Positions 26,840-36,434 are shown, counted from the stretch's first letter. The stretch: DNA of 64,000 nucleotides from Roseobacter denitrificans OCh 114 (GCF_000014045.1 NC_008209.1:2689001-2753000); one strand, 5' to 3'. Translations and numbers: made by a program. The notes: a model not told the origin generated them from the letters alone.

Positions 26840-28039
26840 ATGTTCGGACTTACAAAGAAAGACACGACGCTGCTGTTGATCGTCGCCTGTCTCACCATGT
26901 TCGCCCCCTTCATTCTGAACCCCTTCCCCGAAGGCTCCGCGATGGCGCAGTTCAACGCGGGCTATCCGGACCTGATGCAACGGCTGGTGATCTTTGGCAT
27001 CTTTGCCATCGGGTTCAATATCCTCTTTGGCCTCACGGGCTACCTCAGCTTTGGCCATGCGGCGTTTCTCGGTGTCGGCTCCTATGCGGCGATCTGGATG
27101 ATGAAGCTGCTGACCATGAACGTGATCCCGGCGATCATGGTCTCTGTGCTGATCGCCGGTCTGTTTTCGCTGCTGGTGGGGTGGATATCGCTGCGCCGCT
27201 CCGGCATCTACTTTTCGATCCTGACGCTGGCCTTCGCGCAGATGTCCTATTCGCTGGCCTATTCGGTGCTGACGCCGATCACCGGTGGTGAAACCGGGCT
27301 GCAGCCCAAGGTCAACGACCCGCGCATCCTTGATAGCGCGCTGGAGCCCGGTCAGAACCCGCGCGCCAACCTCTTCGGTCTGGAAATGAACCAAAGCTAT
27401 GAACTGGCGATGGGCGGCTGGGTCTTTACCTTCAACGCCGGGTATTACATCGCGGCCCTTGTCATGCTGCTGGCGTTCTACCTGTCGATCCGCATCTTCC
27501 GCTCGCCTTTCGGGATGATGCTGCGGGCGGTCAAATCCAACCAGCAACGGCTGAACTACACCGGCCTGAACGCAAAACCCTACACGCTGGCGGCTTTTGT
27601 CATCTCCGGCATGTATGCGGGGCTGGCGGGCGGATTGCTGGTGGCGATGGATACGCAGGTGGGCGCGGAACGCATGTTCTGGACAGCTTCCGGCGAGGTG
27701 GTTCTGATGACCATTCTCGGCGGTGCCGGGACGTTGATCGGGCCGGTCCTTGGTGCAGGGTTCATCAAATATATGGAAAACATCGTCTCCAAGATCAACA
27801 AGACCGTTCTGGAGCAGTGGTTTGCCTTCATGCCTGACGGGATCGAGGATTTCATCATCACGATCGTCTACCCCTTTGTGGGCAAAGGCTGGCACCTCAC
27901 GCTTGGGCTGCTCTTCATGATGGTGGTGATCTTCCTGCCCGGTGGTCTTGTTCAGGGCGGTCAGAAAGTCGCGGGTCTGTTCCGGCGCAAGAAACCCGCC
28001 GATGACAAGCCTGATGGCAAAACAACACCTGCGGAATAA
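26840..28039 (+). CDS. ABC transporter permease, LivM type
   Basis: Second inner-membrane permease, 399 residues, LivM family (BPD_transp_2). Conserved [20 protein letters not shown] (about 63-82), [16 protein letters not shown] (about 119-134), [23 protein letters not shown] and [14 protein letters not shown] motifs are present. The C-terminus is a polar Lys/Asp-rich tail (residues 375-399). GGAGG 9 bp upstream of the ATG. Forms the heterodimeric channel with the preceding gene product. Confidence 0.93.
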   Translation: MFGLTKKDTTLLLIVACLTMFAPFILNPFPEGSAMAQFNAGYPDLMQRLVIFGIFAIGFNILFGLTGYLSFGHAAFLGVGSYAAIWMMKLLTMNVIPAIMVSVLIAGLFSLLVGWISLRRSGIYFSILTLAFAQMSYSLAYSVLTPITGGETGLQPKVNDPRILDSALEPGQNPRANLFGLEMNQSYELAMGGWVFTFNAGYYIAALVMLLAFYLSIRIFRSPFGMMLRAVKSNQQRLNYTGLNAKPYTLAAFVISGMYAGLAGGLLVAMDTQVGAERMFWTASGEVVLMTILGGAGTLIGPVLGAGFIKYMENIVSKINKTVLEQWFAFMPDGIEDFIITIVYPFVGKGWHLTLGLLFMMVVIFLPGGLVQGGQKVAGLFRRKKPADDKPDGKTTPAE

Positions 28040-28051
28040 GGAGACGACGTT

Positions 28052-28816
28052 ATGGGAATTCTCGAAGTCAAAAACGTCAACAAGCGGTTCGGGGGCCTGC
28101 AAGCCCTCGGCGACGTGAACCTCTCCATCGCAGAGCGGTCGGTGCATGCGATCATCGGGCCGAATGGCGCGGGCAAATCCACGCTGCTCAACTGTCTGGT
28201 CGGCAAGCTGATCCCTGATACCGGATCGGTCATGTTTGACGGGCAATCCGTGCTGGGGCGCAAGCCGCATCAGATTTGTCAGATGGGCATCAGCCGGGTG
28301 TTTCAGACCCCCGAAATCTTTGGCGATCTGTCCGTCATGGAGAACATGATGATCCCCTGTTTCGCCAAACGCGACGGCGCATTCGAGCTGAACGCGATCA
28401 GCAATGTGATGTCGCAAAAGGACGTGGTCGGCGAAGCGGAACATATGCTCGAAGACATGAACATGATCGACAAGCGTGAGATGCAGGCGAGTTCCCTGTC
28501 GCGCGGCGACAAACGACGCCTTGAGATTGGCATGTGCCTCAGCCAGCAACCCCGCCTGTTGCTGCTGGATGAACCAACAGCCGGCATGGCGCGCGCCGAC
28601 ACGAACAACACCATTGACCTGCTGAAACAGATCAGCGACGAGCGTGACATCACCATCGCCATCATCGAACACGACATGCATGTGGTCTTCAGCCTCGCGC
28701 AGCGTATCACGGTTCTGGCGCAGGGCACGCCGCTGGTCGAAGACACGCCCGATAACATCAAGGGTCACCCGAAGGTGCGCGAAGCATACCTCGGCGAAAC
28801 CCAGACTGCGGCATAA
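28052..28816 (+). CDS. ABC transporter ATP-binding protein, LivG/UrtD type
   Basis: Cytoplasmic ATPase of 254 residues. Walker A GPNGAGKST (about 37-45), Q-loop, Walker B LLLLDEPTAG and the D/H-loops (IIEHDMHVVF) are present. The signature motif reads LSRGDKRRLE rather than LSGGQ; UrtD-type relatives have LSHGxKQ, so this is a divergent but family-consistent form. AAGGAG about 10 bp before the ATG. One half of the heterodimeric NBD pair with the next gene. Confidence 0.93.
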   Translation: MGILEVKNVNKRFGGLQALGDVNLSIAERSVHAIIGPNGAGKSTLLNCLVGKLIPDTGSVMFDGQSVLGRKPHQICQMGISRVFQTPEIFGDLSVMENMMIPCFAKRDGAFELNAISNVMSQKDVVGEAEHMLEDMNMIDKREMQASSLSRGDKRRLEIGMCLSQQPRLLLLDEPTAGMARADTNNTIDLLKQISDERDITIAIIEHDMHVVFSLAQRITVLAQGTPLVEDTPDNIKGHPKVREAYLGETQTAA

Positions 28817-28828
28817 GGAGATACTGAG

Positions 28829-29584
28829 ATGAACGTCAAACCCGATTTCTCCAAGAACGCCAATATGGCCGCAACCGCCCCGGCCTTTCTGTCGGTCTGG
28901 GACATGCATGCCTATTACGGTGAAAGCTATATCGTGCAGGGCATCAGCTTTAACGTCCATGAGGGCGAGATCCTTGCCCTTTTGGGGCGCAACGGCGCGG
29001 GCAAGACCTCGACCCTGCGCGCCATTGCGCGGCTCGGTGATCCGGAGGTACGTCACGGTGAAATCTGGCTCGATCACCAACCGCTGCACACGATGAAAAG
29101 CTATGAGGCGAGCCAGGTCGGCCTTGGTCTCGTCCCCGAAGATCGCCGCATCATCGCGGGCCTCACCGTTGAGGAGAACCTCAAACTGGCACAGATCGCA
29201 CCGCCCGTTGGCTGGTCGCTGGACCGCGTCTATGACCTGTTTCCGCGCCTGCGCGAGCGGCGCACCCAGGAAGGTGTCACGCTCTCAGGCGGGGAGCAGC
29301 AGATGCTGGCGATTGCCCGCGCCCTGTGTCGCGACATCAAGGTTCTGTTGTTGGATGAACCCTATGAGGGCCTTGCCCCGGTGATCGTGGATGAGATCGA
29401 AAAGACCCTGCGCGTGATCAAGGAACAGGGTATGACCACGATCCTCGTGGAACAGAATGCGGTCCGGGCACTTGAACTCGCCGACCGCGCGGTGATCCTA
29501 GACACCGGTGGGATCGTCTTTGACGGCTCCGCCGCCGAAGTGCTCGAAAACAAGGAACTGCGCGAAGAATACCTCGCCATCTGA
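28829..29584 (+). CDS. ABC transporter ATP-binding protein, LivF type
   Basis: Cytoplasmic ATPase of 251 residues with an unusual N-terminal extension of about 20 residues before the core. Walker A GRNGAGKTST (about 54-63), signature LSGGEQQ, Walker B VLLLDEPYEGLAP and the switch His region replaced by VEQN (typical of LivF). GGAGATACTGAG precedes the ATG. Last gene of the transporter operon; 125 bp follow before the convergent reductase gene. Confidence 0.93.
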   Translation: MNVKPDFSKNANMAATAPAFLSVWDMHAYYGESYIVQGISFNVHEGEILALLGRNGAGKTSTLRAIARLGDPEVRHGEIWLDHQPLHTMKSYEASQVGLGLVPEDRRIIAGLTVEENLKLAQIAPPVGWSLDRVYDLFPRLRERRTQEGVTLSGGEQQMLAIARALCRDIKVLLLDEPYEGLAPVIVDEIEKTLRVIKEQGMTTILVEQNAVRALELADRAVILDTGGIVFDGSAAEVLENKELREEYLAI

Positions 29585-29638
29585 TGCTTGCCGAACGGCG
29601 CGCATAGCGCATGACCGAATGGGCTGGGGTTTATCCCC

Positions 29639-29666
29639 GCGCCAGTCTTTCCAACGGTTCTGGCGC
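29639..29666. other. Inverted repeat between convergent livF-type and reductase genes
   Basis: Perfect 7-bp arms GCGCCAG (29639-29645) / CTGGCGC (29660-29666) with a 14-nt loop. No T tract, so terminator function is doubtful. Confidence 0.3.
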
Positions 29667-29709
29667 TTATGGATCGACGCCCTGCCGTCGATGAAGCCCA
29701 TGTACGGCA

Positions 29710-30468
29710 TCACGGTTCGAGGCGTTTTCCAATGGCAGAAAGCGCCTCGATCAGCGCCTCATGCGCCCCACCCGAACGCAGCCCGTCTGTCATTTGCAGG
29801 CTCAGTGTGCCCGGCGTCGCAAGCGCATCCCGTTCATCCGCAAGCAAAGACGCCCCGCCTGTCCGGGGCAGCGCCGCCAGAAACCCCGCCAGCAACTGGT
29901 GGGTGTATCGCGCCGCCTGATCCGCATCCCCGGTCTGCTGCGCCAGCCAATCAGAGGCTGTCACCATCAGGTCCAGCACGCCGGGTACAAATGCGCAGAC
30001 GGCAAAGTGTTGATTGAACGCCGCTTCATCTGCCACTTTCAGAACCGGGTTTTCCGGCTCGAACAACGCGCGCAAAACCCTGTCGTCAGGGCACGCAGGC
30101 AAGGGGCAACCGCCCTGCTCGACATAGCCAAGGGGGATCGTCATGGAAATATCGCGCGCGGGTGCGCAGATCTCGGCCAGTTCACGCAAAGGCAGCCCCG
30201 CCATGACCGACACCACCTTGTGATCCGCCGAGAATCGCAAACCGGAAATCACATCGGCAGCGATATGCGGGCGCAGACATAAGAAAACGATCTGCGAGCA
30301 ATCAAGTACCACCTGATTTGTCGCCACCTCAACACCATGCGAGGCCTTCAGGCTTTGTGCGGTTTCGGCGTTGCGCTCAGACACGGTCACGGCGTGCCCG
30401 CGCGATGCCAGAAAGCGGACCATAGGCGCCGCAATATGGCCGGTGCCGATGAAACCAATTTTAGTCAT
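29710..30468 (-). CDS. ProC-like NAD(P)-binding oxidoreductase
   Basis: A 252-residue protein of the pyrroline-5-carboxylate reductase superfamily. An N-terminal Rossmann motif GFIGTGHIAAPMV (about 4-16) and the VVSVMAGLPL segment (about 85-94) match the family; the C-terminal helical dimerisation domain is present with TPGTLSLQMTDGLRSGGAHEAL, similar to the P5CR GGTTEAGL-type end. The NAD(P)-dependent reaction is not established and it may not be a housekeeping ProC. Start ATG 30468 has GGGGAG 9 bp upstream. Immediately downstream of the acyl-CoA ligase on the same strand. Confidence 0.75.
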   Translation of the reverse strand: MTKIGFIGTGHIAAPMVRFLASRGHAVTVSERNAETAQSLKASHGVEVATNQVVLDCSQIVFLCLRPHIAADVISGLRFSADHKVVSVMAGLPLRELAEICAPARDISMTIPLGYVEQGGCPLPACPDDRVLRALFEPENPVLKVADEAAFNQHFAVCAFVPGVLDLMVTASDWLAQQTGDADQAARYTHQLLAGFLAALPRTGGASLLADERDALATPGTLSLQMTDGLRSGGAHEALIEALSAIGKRLEP

Positions 30469-30556
30469 CCTGACGTACTCCCCACTGGGCAGACTGGCGG
30501 AATGCACCGAACCGCCTCTGTCTCAATCCCTCGAATCTGTTCCCAGATCCCGCCCG

Positions 30557-32062
30557 TCACGACCGGGTCAAAAGCGCGCGCAACTCCGTTTTCAGGATTT
30601 TACCGTAATTGTTTTTCGGCAAGGCCTCTAGCTTGACGTATTCCTTCGGCCGCTTGAAGCGCGCCATATGATCAAGGCACAGCTGATCCAGCCGCGCAGG
30701 GTCCACGTCGCCAACGACGAATGCGACGACCTCCTCACCCCACTCCGCATGGGGGCGTCCCACGACCGACACTTCGGTGACGCCGCTGTCGCGCAGCAAA
30801 ACCTCTTCGACTTCGCGCGGGTAGACGTTCGATCCCCCCGTGATGATCATGTCTTTGGACCGGTCCTGCAGGGTCAGGTATCCATCTGCTGACATGAACC
30901 CCATGTCGCCCGTCATCAGCCAGCCGTTCAGCAGGGTCTTGGCCGTCGCCTCCGGGTTGGTCCAATATCCGGGCATGACCGTGTCGCCGCGCACCATGAT
31001 TTCTCCGTGTTCTCCGACGGTGAGCGGCTTGCCGTTTTCGTCCCCAATCGCGACCTCGACCGCGGATTGCGCACGCCCGACCGATTGCAGGCGACGCGCC
31101 CAATCGGCATGCGTCCTGTCTGTCACATCCGCGCGGGACAGGGCGGTGATACCCATCGGGCATTCGCCCTGACCATAGATCTGTATGAAGACAGGCCCGA
31201 AGTGATCCACGGCCGCGATGATATCCGCGTTATACATCGGCCCACCCGCGTAGATGATCGTGCGCAGCCCCTCGCCCCGCTGGCCTGCGCCTGAGGCATA
31301 TTGGGTCAGGCGGTTGACCATCGTGGGGGCCGCAAAAAGATGCGCATTCCCGAAATGCTGCGCCAGCGTCAGGATTTCATCGGGATCAAAGCCCCCCGAG
31401 GGCGGGCAAACGTGGCGCGCCCCGGCGCGGACGTGGATCATGTTGTAGATACCTGCGCCATGGCTCATCGGCGCAGCGTAGATCGTGGCATCCTCCGGGG
31501 AAACCGGGTCGATATCCGTGACGTAACACAGGCTCATCACGCTGAGCATGCGATGGGTGATCATCACCCCTTTGGGCTTGCCCGTTGTCCCGGACGTATA
31601 AAACAGCCAGGCCAGATCATCCGGGTCGCGTGGCACAATTACATCTATCGGCTCGTGCGCCCGGATGGCCTCGAACGCGGTGCCGGGCACCTCGGTCTGA
31701 GTTGTGCTGACACCGGCCTCAATGAGCGATGCGCTCAACTCCGGCGAGGTGAACACATGTTTGGCACCGCTGTTCTCAAGAATGAACGCCGCTTCACGGC
31801 CGTGTAACTTGGCATTGATCGGCACCGCCGCCGCCCCGACCGCCCAGATCCCGTAAAAGACGGTCAGATAATCCGGTACATTCGTCATGAACAGCGCCAC
31901 GCGGTCACCCGACCCCACACCCTGCGCCAAAAGCCAGCCCGCCACGGCGCGGGCATCGCGCCAGAACTGGCCGTAGTCCGCCACACACTCTGTACCGAGA
32001 AAAAGCGCGGGTCGCCCGGGCGTGATCTGCGCCTGTCGCTCAAGCCAATGTGCGAGGTTCAT
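30557..32062 (-). CDS. AMP-dependent acyl-CoA synthetase/ligase
   Basis: Adenylate-forming enzyme of 501 residues that activates a carboxylic acid to acyl-AMP and then acyl-CoA. The P-loop YTSGTTGKPKGV (about 150-161), the GQGECPMG-type A5 region, GDMGFMSADGYL (A7), and C-terminal A10 NNYGKILKTELR lysine (about residue 490) are all visible. Substrate (fatty or aromatic acid, or malonate) cannot be told. AAGGAG 6 bp before the ATG. It lies between the ABC transporter and acc genes, so it may activate the transported acid; that is inference. Confidence 0.9.
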   Translation of the reverse strand: MNLAHWLERQAQITPGRPALFLGTECVADYGQFWRDARAVAGWLLAQGVGSGDRVALFMTNVPDYLTVFYGIWAVGAAAVPINAKLHGREAAFILENSGAKHVFTSPELSASLIEAGVSTTQTEVPGTAFEAIRAHEPIDVIVPRDPDDLAWLFYTSGTTGKPKGVMITHRMLSVMSLCYVTDIDPVSPEDATIYAAPMSHGAGIYNMIHVRAGARHVCPPSGGFDPDEILTLAQHFGNAHLFAAPTMVNRLTQYASGAGQRGEGLRTIIYAGGPMYNADIIAAVDHFGPVFIQIYGQGECPMGITALSRADVTDRTHADWARRLQSVGRAQSAVEVAIGDENGKPLTVGEHGEIMVRGDTVMPGYWTNPEATAKTLLNGWLMTGDMGFMSADGYLTLQDRSKDMIITGGSNVYPREVEEVLLRDSGVTEVSVVGRPHAEWGEEVVAFVVGDVDPARLDQLCLDHMARFKRPKEYVKLEALPKNNYGKILKTELRALLTRS

Positions 32063-32213
32063 CCCTTGCTCCTTTTGCGGGATTGGAGTTTACCTGCTCT
32101 GCGCGGCGCTGCAATAGGCGGGTTTCCATGGCGTCACCCTTCGCATATAACGAGCGCGCAAGAACAAGGGCCGACGCCGATACGGCCTGCCCAGAATATG
32201 GTCGAGGAATTCA

Positions 32214-32696
32214 ATGACAAAAAAGAACCATGACGCAGATGTGGCATTTATTCAGGCCCTTGCAGAATTGCTGCGCGAGAATGACCTGACCGAGCTTCAG
32301 GTCAAAAGGGATTATGGCGCGGATGACAGCCTGAACGTGCGGGTCAGCCGACACCAGCAACAGGTGTTCACGCAGGTTGCCTCCCCCAACCCGGCTCCGG
32401 CGGCCGCGGCAGCACCTGCTGCTGCCACCCCTGCGGAAACCGTGGACGATCCCGCCGATCTGCCGGGTGCCGTAACCTCGCCCATGGTCGGCACGGTCTA
32501 TATGCAGGCCGAACCCGGCGCTCCCGCGTTCATATCGGTTGGTGCCCAGGTGGCCGAGGGTGACACCTTGCTGATCGTCGAAGCCATGAAGACCATGAAC
32601 CACATCCCGTCCCCAAGATCCGGCATCGTAAAACGCATTGTCGTCGAAGATGGCGCCGCAGTCGAATTCGGCACCCCGCTCGTTATCCTCGAATAG
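32214..32696 (+). CDS. accB: Acetyl-CoA carboxylase biotin carboxyl carrier protein
   Basis: A 160-residue BCCP that carries biotin between the carboxylase and transferase halves of acetyl-CoA carboxylase in fatty-acid synthesis. An N-terminal helical domain (about 1-55), an Ala/Pro-rich linker (about 57-78) and a lipoyl/biotinyl domain with the biotinylation site EAMKTMN (Lys126) and the family 'thumb' region. GAGG precedes ATG 32214. accC follows 11 bp downstream; divergent from the acyl-CoA ligase. Confidence 0.97.
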   Translation: MTKKNHDADVAFIQALAELLRENDLTELQVKRDYGADDSLNVRVSRHQQQVFTQVASPNPAPAAAAAPAAATPAETVDDPADLPGAVTSPMVGTVYMQAEPGAPAFISVGAQVAEGDTLLIVEAMKTMNHIPSPRSGIVKRIVVEDGAAVEFGTPLVILE

Positions 32697-32707
32697 GAGC
32701 GACCAGC

Positions 32708-34060
32708 ATGTTCAACAAGATTTTGATTGCCAACCGGGGCGAGATCGCGCTGCGCGTTGTGCGGGCCGCGCGCGAGATGGGCATTGCCTCAGTTGCGGTA
32801 CACTCGACTGCGGACAGCGACGCGATGCATGTGCGCATGGCCGATGAAAGCATCTGCATCGGTCCACCGGCGAGCCAGCAAAGCTATCTGTCCTTTCCCG
32901 CCATCATTTCTGCCTGCGAAATTACCGGCGCAGAGGCGATACATCCGGGATACGGGTTCTTGTCCGAAAACGCGGGCTTCGTGCAGATCGTCGAAGATCA
33001 CGGGATCAGCTTTATCGGGCCGACCGCCGAGCATATTCGCATCATGGGCGATAAGATCACCGCCAAGGAGACGATGAAAAACCTCGGCGTGCCCTGCGTG
33101 CCCGGCTCTGACGGCGGCGTTGCAACGCTGGAGGAAGCGCAGCGCATCGGTGCGGAAATCGGCTATCCCGTCATCATCAAGGCAACCGCGGGCGGGGGTG
33201 GGCGCGGCATGAAAGTTGCCCAGAACGCGGAAGAGATGGAAAAAGCCTTTCTGACCGCGCGCGCCGAGGGCAAATCGAATTTCGGCAATGATGAGGTCTA
33301 TATCGAGAAATACCTCACCACACCCCGCCACATCGAGATACAGGTGTTTGGCGATGGCAAGGGCCGCGCGGTGCATCTGGGCGAGCGGGATTGTTCATTG
33401 CAGCGCCGCCACCAGAAAGTCTTTGAAGAGGCTCCTGGCCCATCCATTTCTGCCGAAGAGCGCATGGCCATCGGCAAGGTCTGCGCGGATGCGGTGGCGC
33501 GGATCAACTACATCGGCGCGGGCACGATCGAATTTCTCTACGAAAACGGTGAGTTCTACTTCATCGAGATGAACACGCGGCTGCAGGTTGAGCATCCGGT
33601 GACCGAAGCGATTTTCGGCGTAGACCTTGTGCGCGAACAGATTCGCGTGGCCAGCGGTATGGAGATGTCCTTCCGGCAGGAAGACCTGACAATCAACGGA
33701 CATGCCATCGAAGTGCGCATCAATGCGGAGAAACTGCCGAATTTCTCACCCTGCCCCGGCCGCATCACGCAGTATCACGCGCCCGGCGGTCTTGGCGTGC
33801 GGATGGATTCCGCGCTTTATGACGGCTATTCGATCCCGCCTTACTACGACAGCCTGATCGGCAAGCTGATCGTGCATGGCCGTGATCGACCCGAGGCGCT
33901 CGCACGGCTGCATCGCGCGCTGGGGGAGTTGATCGTTGATGGCGTTGATACGACGGTGCCGCTCTTTCATGCCCTGCTGGAAGAAGAAGCCGTTCTGTCG
34001 GGTGGCTACAACATTCACTGGCTGGAGCAGTGGCTGGACGCAAACCTCAGCGCAACTTAA
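32708..34060 (+). CDS. accC: Acetyl-CoA carboxylase biotin carboxylase subunit
   Basis: Biotin carboxylase of 450 residues, ATP-grasp fold. It has the N-terminal domain start ([20 protein letters not shown]), the ATP-binding glycine loop [12 protein letters not shown] (about 158-169), [14 protein letters not shown], the catalytic [10 protein letters not shown] (about 290-299) and the C-terminal biotin-carboxylase domain. ATAGGAG lies about 8 bp upstream of the ATG. Cotranscribed with accB, and aat follows 12 bp downstream, the usual alphaproteobacterial order. Confidence 0.97.
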   Translation: MFNKILIANRGEIALRVVRAAREMGIASVAVHSTADSDAMHVRMADESICIGPPASQQSYLSFPAIISACEITGAEAIHPGYGFLSENAGFVQIVEDHGISFIGPTAEHIRIMGDKITAKETMKNLGVPCVPGSDGGVATLEEAQRIGAEIGYPVIIKATAGGGGRGMKVAQNAEEMEKAFLTARAEGKSNFGNDEVYIEKYLTTPRHIEIQVFGDGKGRAVHLGERDCSLQRRHQKVFEEAPGPSISAEERMAIGKVCADAVARINYIGAGTIEFLYENGEFYFIEMNTRLQVEHPVTEAIFGVDLVREQIRVASGMEMSFRQEDLTINGHAIEVRINAEKLPNFSPCPGRITQYHAPGGLGVRMDSALYDGYSIPPYYDSLIGKLIVHGRDRPEALARLHRALGELIVDGVDTTVPLFHALLEEEAVLSGGYNIHWLEQWLDANLSAT

Positions 34061-34072
34061 GGGTTTGTCGTC

Positions 34073-34705
34073 ATGCGATTGACCCCGGATGTGCTGATGC
34101 AGGCCTATGCCACGGGCATTTTCCCGATGGCAGAGCATCGCGATGATCCGGACATTTTCTGGGTTGATCCCCTGCGCCGGGGCATCATGCCGCTGCGCGG
34201 GTTTCATATGTCCCGTTCCTTGCGCCGTCAGATGCTGCGCACGGCGTTTGATATACGGATTGACCAGGATTTCGCCGGCGTCGTGGACGGGTGCGCGGAT
34301 CGCGCCGACACCTGGATTAATGACGAAATCCGCCGTCTTTACAACATCTTGCACGCGCAGGACCGGGCCCATTCGCTTGAAGTCTGGGAAGGCGACACGC
34401 TGGTCGGCGGGGTCTACGGGGTTACGCTGGGGGCTGCGTTTTTTGGCGAAAGCATGTTTTCACGCCGCAGCAACGCGTCGAAAATTGCGCTGGCCTGTCT
34501 GGTGGACCGGCTGCTTGATGGTGGCTTTGCGCTGTTTGACACGCAATTCCTGACCGAGCATCTCGCCTCTCTCGGTGCAATCGAAATAAGCCGGGCGCAA
34601 TACCAAAAGCGGCTTCAGGAAGCCTGCGCCCGCCCGGCCAGTTTTCTCAATCCGCCTCTGCGCAGCCCTCAGGAGGTCGTGCAGCGCATCACCCAGATGT
34701 CATAG
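34073..34705 (+). CDS. aat: Leucyl/phenylalanyl-tRNA--protein transferase
   Basis: A 210-residue enzyme that adds Leu or Phe from aminoacyl-tRNA to N-terminal Arg/Lys residues, marking proteins for ClpS/ClpAP degradation (N-end rule). Family motifs: ATGIFPM, FWVDPLRRGIMPL, LEVWEGDTLVGGVYGV, GAAFFGESMFSRRSNASKIALACLVDRL and LFDTQFLTEHLASLGAIEI. Ribosome-binding site AAGGG is weak and 9 bp away. Its 3' end overlaps the convergent DUF2155 gene by 37 bp. Confidence 0.96.
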   Translation: MRLTPDVLMQAYATGIFPMAEHRDDPDIFWVDPLRRGIMPLRGFHMSRSLRRQMLRTAFDIRIDQDFAGVVDGCADRADTWINDEIRRLYNILHAQDRAHSLEVWEGDTLVGGVYGVTLGAAFFGESMFSRRSNASKIALACLVDRLLDGGFALFDTQFLTEHLASLGAIEISRAQYQKRLQEACARPASFLNPPLRSPQEVVQRITQMS

Positions 34706-35028
34706 CGCGGATGATCCATCGCAGAAAGCGCCGGTGAAGATGCGATCATCCAGCCGGAAAAAATGAAAGCGCCGGAATCAATGTCGCGCACCTCAAGCGA
34801 GGCAAAGGCATCGCCGGACGGGTTTCCGACGGGATAGCGGCAGGCGTTCAACCGGATGCTGATCCGGTCCAGTTTCGCTGTCTGACCCTTTGGCACGATA
34901 ATTTCAAAGGTTTCGCCGTTTATCCGGTCCACCCCGCGCAGCTGTGCACCCGTTGCTTCCGTTGCCGCCTGCTGCGCAAATGCGGCTGAGGCCATGAGCA
35001 CAAGCGCCAAACCGCATCGCAGGATCAT
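34669..35028 (-). CDS. DUF2155 domain-containing exported protein
   Basis: A 119-residue protein with a signal peptide (hydrophobic core LALVLMASAAFA-QQ, cleavage near residue 18) and the DUF2155 beta domain (ATGAQLRGVDRINGETFEI...SGWMIASSPALSAMDHPRYDIWVMRC). Function unknown in this family; proposed periplasmic. The start ATG overlaps the mlaD stop (ATGA) and the 3' end overlaps aat by 37 bp. This aat-DUF2155-mlaD-NDUFA12 arrangement is conserved in alphaproteobacteria. Confidence 0.88.
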   Translation of the reverse strand: MILRCGLALVLMASAAFAQQAATEATGAQLRGVDRINGETFEIIVPKGQTAKLDRISIRLNACRYPVGNPSGDAFASLEVRDIDSGAFIFSGWMIASSPALSAMDHPRYDIWVMRCTTS

Positions 35029-35471
35029 TCAGAGGAACCGCCCACGAATTTCAACAACAGTGACACAAGACTGACTGCGCCCTGTGTATCCTCGATCTGG
35101 TCGCCTGCCGCATAAAAATATGGCGACCCACCTGGCACGATTTCGACGAAGTTCCCGCCCAGAAGTCCTTCGGACGAAATGATGATCGCGCTGTCATCCG
35201 GGATTTCGATCCCTGCATTCAGCGAAACGGTAGTATCGGCGCGATATGTTTCGGCGTTCAGCATAACCTCGGAAACGGTGCCGATTTTGACACCTGCGAG
35301 GCGCACATCGCTGCCCACATTCACACCTTCAAGACTGCGAAAGCTCGCCTCCAGCGGGTAGGTTGACGCCCCGCCCGCATAGCCCGAAATCTGGCCAGCG
35401 TAGACCACGAATCCGATGGCGGCTGCAAGAACGCCCGCCCCGACAAGAACTTCTGTTGTGTGTTCAGCCAT
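35025..35471 (-). CDS. mlaD: MlaD-type MCE domain lipid-transport protein
   Basis: Membrane-anchored 148-residue MCE protein. One N-terminal transmembrane helix (about 8-25) and an MCE domain (about 38-115: YPLEASFRSLEGVNVGSDVRLAGVKIG, then LLGGNFVEIVPGG) that lies in the periplasm and forms a ring for phospholipid transport between membranes. The mlaE/mlaF partners are not in this window. Stop overlaps the DUF2155 start; NDUFA12 lies 5 bp upstream. Confidence 0.92.
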   Translation of the reverse strand: MAEHTTEVLVGAGVLAAAIGFVVYAGQISGYAGGASTYPLEASFRSLEGVNVGSDVRLAGVKIGTVSEVMLNAETYRADTTVSLNAGIEIPDDSAIIISSEGLLGGNFVEIVPGGSPYFYAAGDQIEDTQGAVSLVSLLLKFVGGSSE

Positions 35472-35476
35472 CTATT

Positions 35477-35860
35477 CTACTCCGGCGTCCAGGCCTCGTA
35501 ATCACGGCGCGGTTCGGGCTCTGCGCGGCGAATGGAGCCTTTTGGCGCATAGGCCAGCGCCGTGCCTGTGAGGTTTTCCTGATGCGGCTTTTGCCACGGT
35601 TTATGGTTCAGCGGCGCTTCACTGGGCGTGGTGTCCCACGTGTGGTGCAGCCAGCCATGCCAGTCAGGGTCAACGCGGCTCGCCTCGGCTTCACCGTTGT
35701 AAATGACCCAACGACGCTTTTTGTCCTTGTTCTCGTAAAAGACATTGCCCTGGCTGTCTTCGCCCACTTTGACGCCATTGCGCCATGTCCAGAGTTGCGT
35801 GTTCAGTGTTTGCCCGTTCCACCACGTGACGGAGCGCAAAATAGAAGTCAAAAGGCCCAT
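35477..35860 (-). CDS. NADH:ubiquinone oxidoreductase NDUFA12-type subunit
   Basis: A 127-residue homologue of the mitochondrial complex I accessory subunit NDUFA12 (B17.2), present in many alphaproteobacteria. Family marks: [55 protein letters not shown] and [27 protein letters not shown] lies 7 bp upstream of the ATG. It belongs to the peripheral arm in bacterial complex I. First gene of an NDUFA12-mlaD-DUF2155 operon. Confidence 0.95.
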   Translation of the reverse strand: MGLLTSILRSVTWWNGQTLNTQLWTWRNGVKVGEDSQGNVFYENKDKKRRWVIYNGEAEASRVDPDWHGWLHHTWDTTPSEAPLNHKPWQKPHQENLTGTALAYAPKGSIRRAEPEPRRDYEAWTPE

Positions 35861-35941
35861 GGGTTTTCTCCGATCAAACCGTTACAACACCTATGGCGGA
35901 TTGTACCGAAAACGTCCAGATGGATGCGCGGTTTGCCGCGT

Positions 35942-36304
35942 CTATTCGGGCAGCAAAGCGGTGACTTCGATCTCGATCCTGAAGTGTGGGTCAATCAGAT
36001 TGCATTCGATCATGGTCGCAGCGGGCGGGTTAGCGCCAAAAGCGGCGCGCAAGAGGGGCCAACAGGATTCGAAATCAGCGGCGCGGGGCAGCATATATGT
36101 CACCCGCACCACATCCGCAAAGCCACAGCCGGCCTTTTCAAGGGCCCCCTCGATGACAGAAAGCGCTGAGGCGCATTGCTCGGTCACCGTATCGCCCTGA
36201 CCAACGGTGCCCGAGACATGCACCCACCCCCCCGCGACTACAGCGCGGCAATACCCAACCTTAGTTTCAAAGGCGCCACCGGAGGAGATACGCTTGAACG
36301 ACAT
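35942..36304 (-). CDS. RidA family protein (YjgF/UK114)
   Basis: A 120-residue RidA-type protein. The homologous RidA enzyme hydrolyses reactive enamine/imine intermediates such as 2-aminoacrylate. Visible family features: GYCRAVVAGGWVHVSGTVG (about 16-34), SVIEGALEKAGCGFADVVRVTYML, and the conserved Arg of DPHFRIEIEVTALL. Start ATG 36304 (MSFKRISSGG); the open frame continues upstream without support. It lies between the complex I/mla operon and clpX on the same strand, and the reason for that position is not evident. Confidence 0.85.
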   Translation of the reverse strand: MSFKRISSGGAFETKVGYCRAVVAGGWVHVSGTVGQGDTVTEQCASALSVIEGALEKAGCGFADVVRVTYMLPRAADFESCWPLLRAAFGANPPAATMIECNLIDPHFRIEIEVTALLPE

Positions 36305-36434
36305 GCTCTTGTTCTCGTTTGGTATGGTTGGCGCAAGCACAGCTCGGGGCGGTCGCATCAGTCGAGCGGGATTGCGATCTTACGGAAAAACAGGGCTCAG
36401 TGCCCCGTTTTCATGATGGGGCGCAAAGCACGCG

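Noticed and set aside
26804..29089. Very long open frame on the minus strand opposite the permease and ATPase genes
   Set aside because: Product is His/Gln/Arg-rich with no family motif; the plus strand encodes four clear ABC genes. A GC-rich coding strand often leaves such antisense frames.
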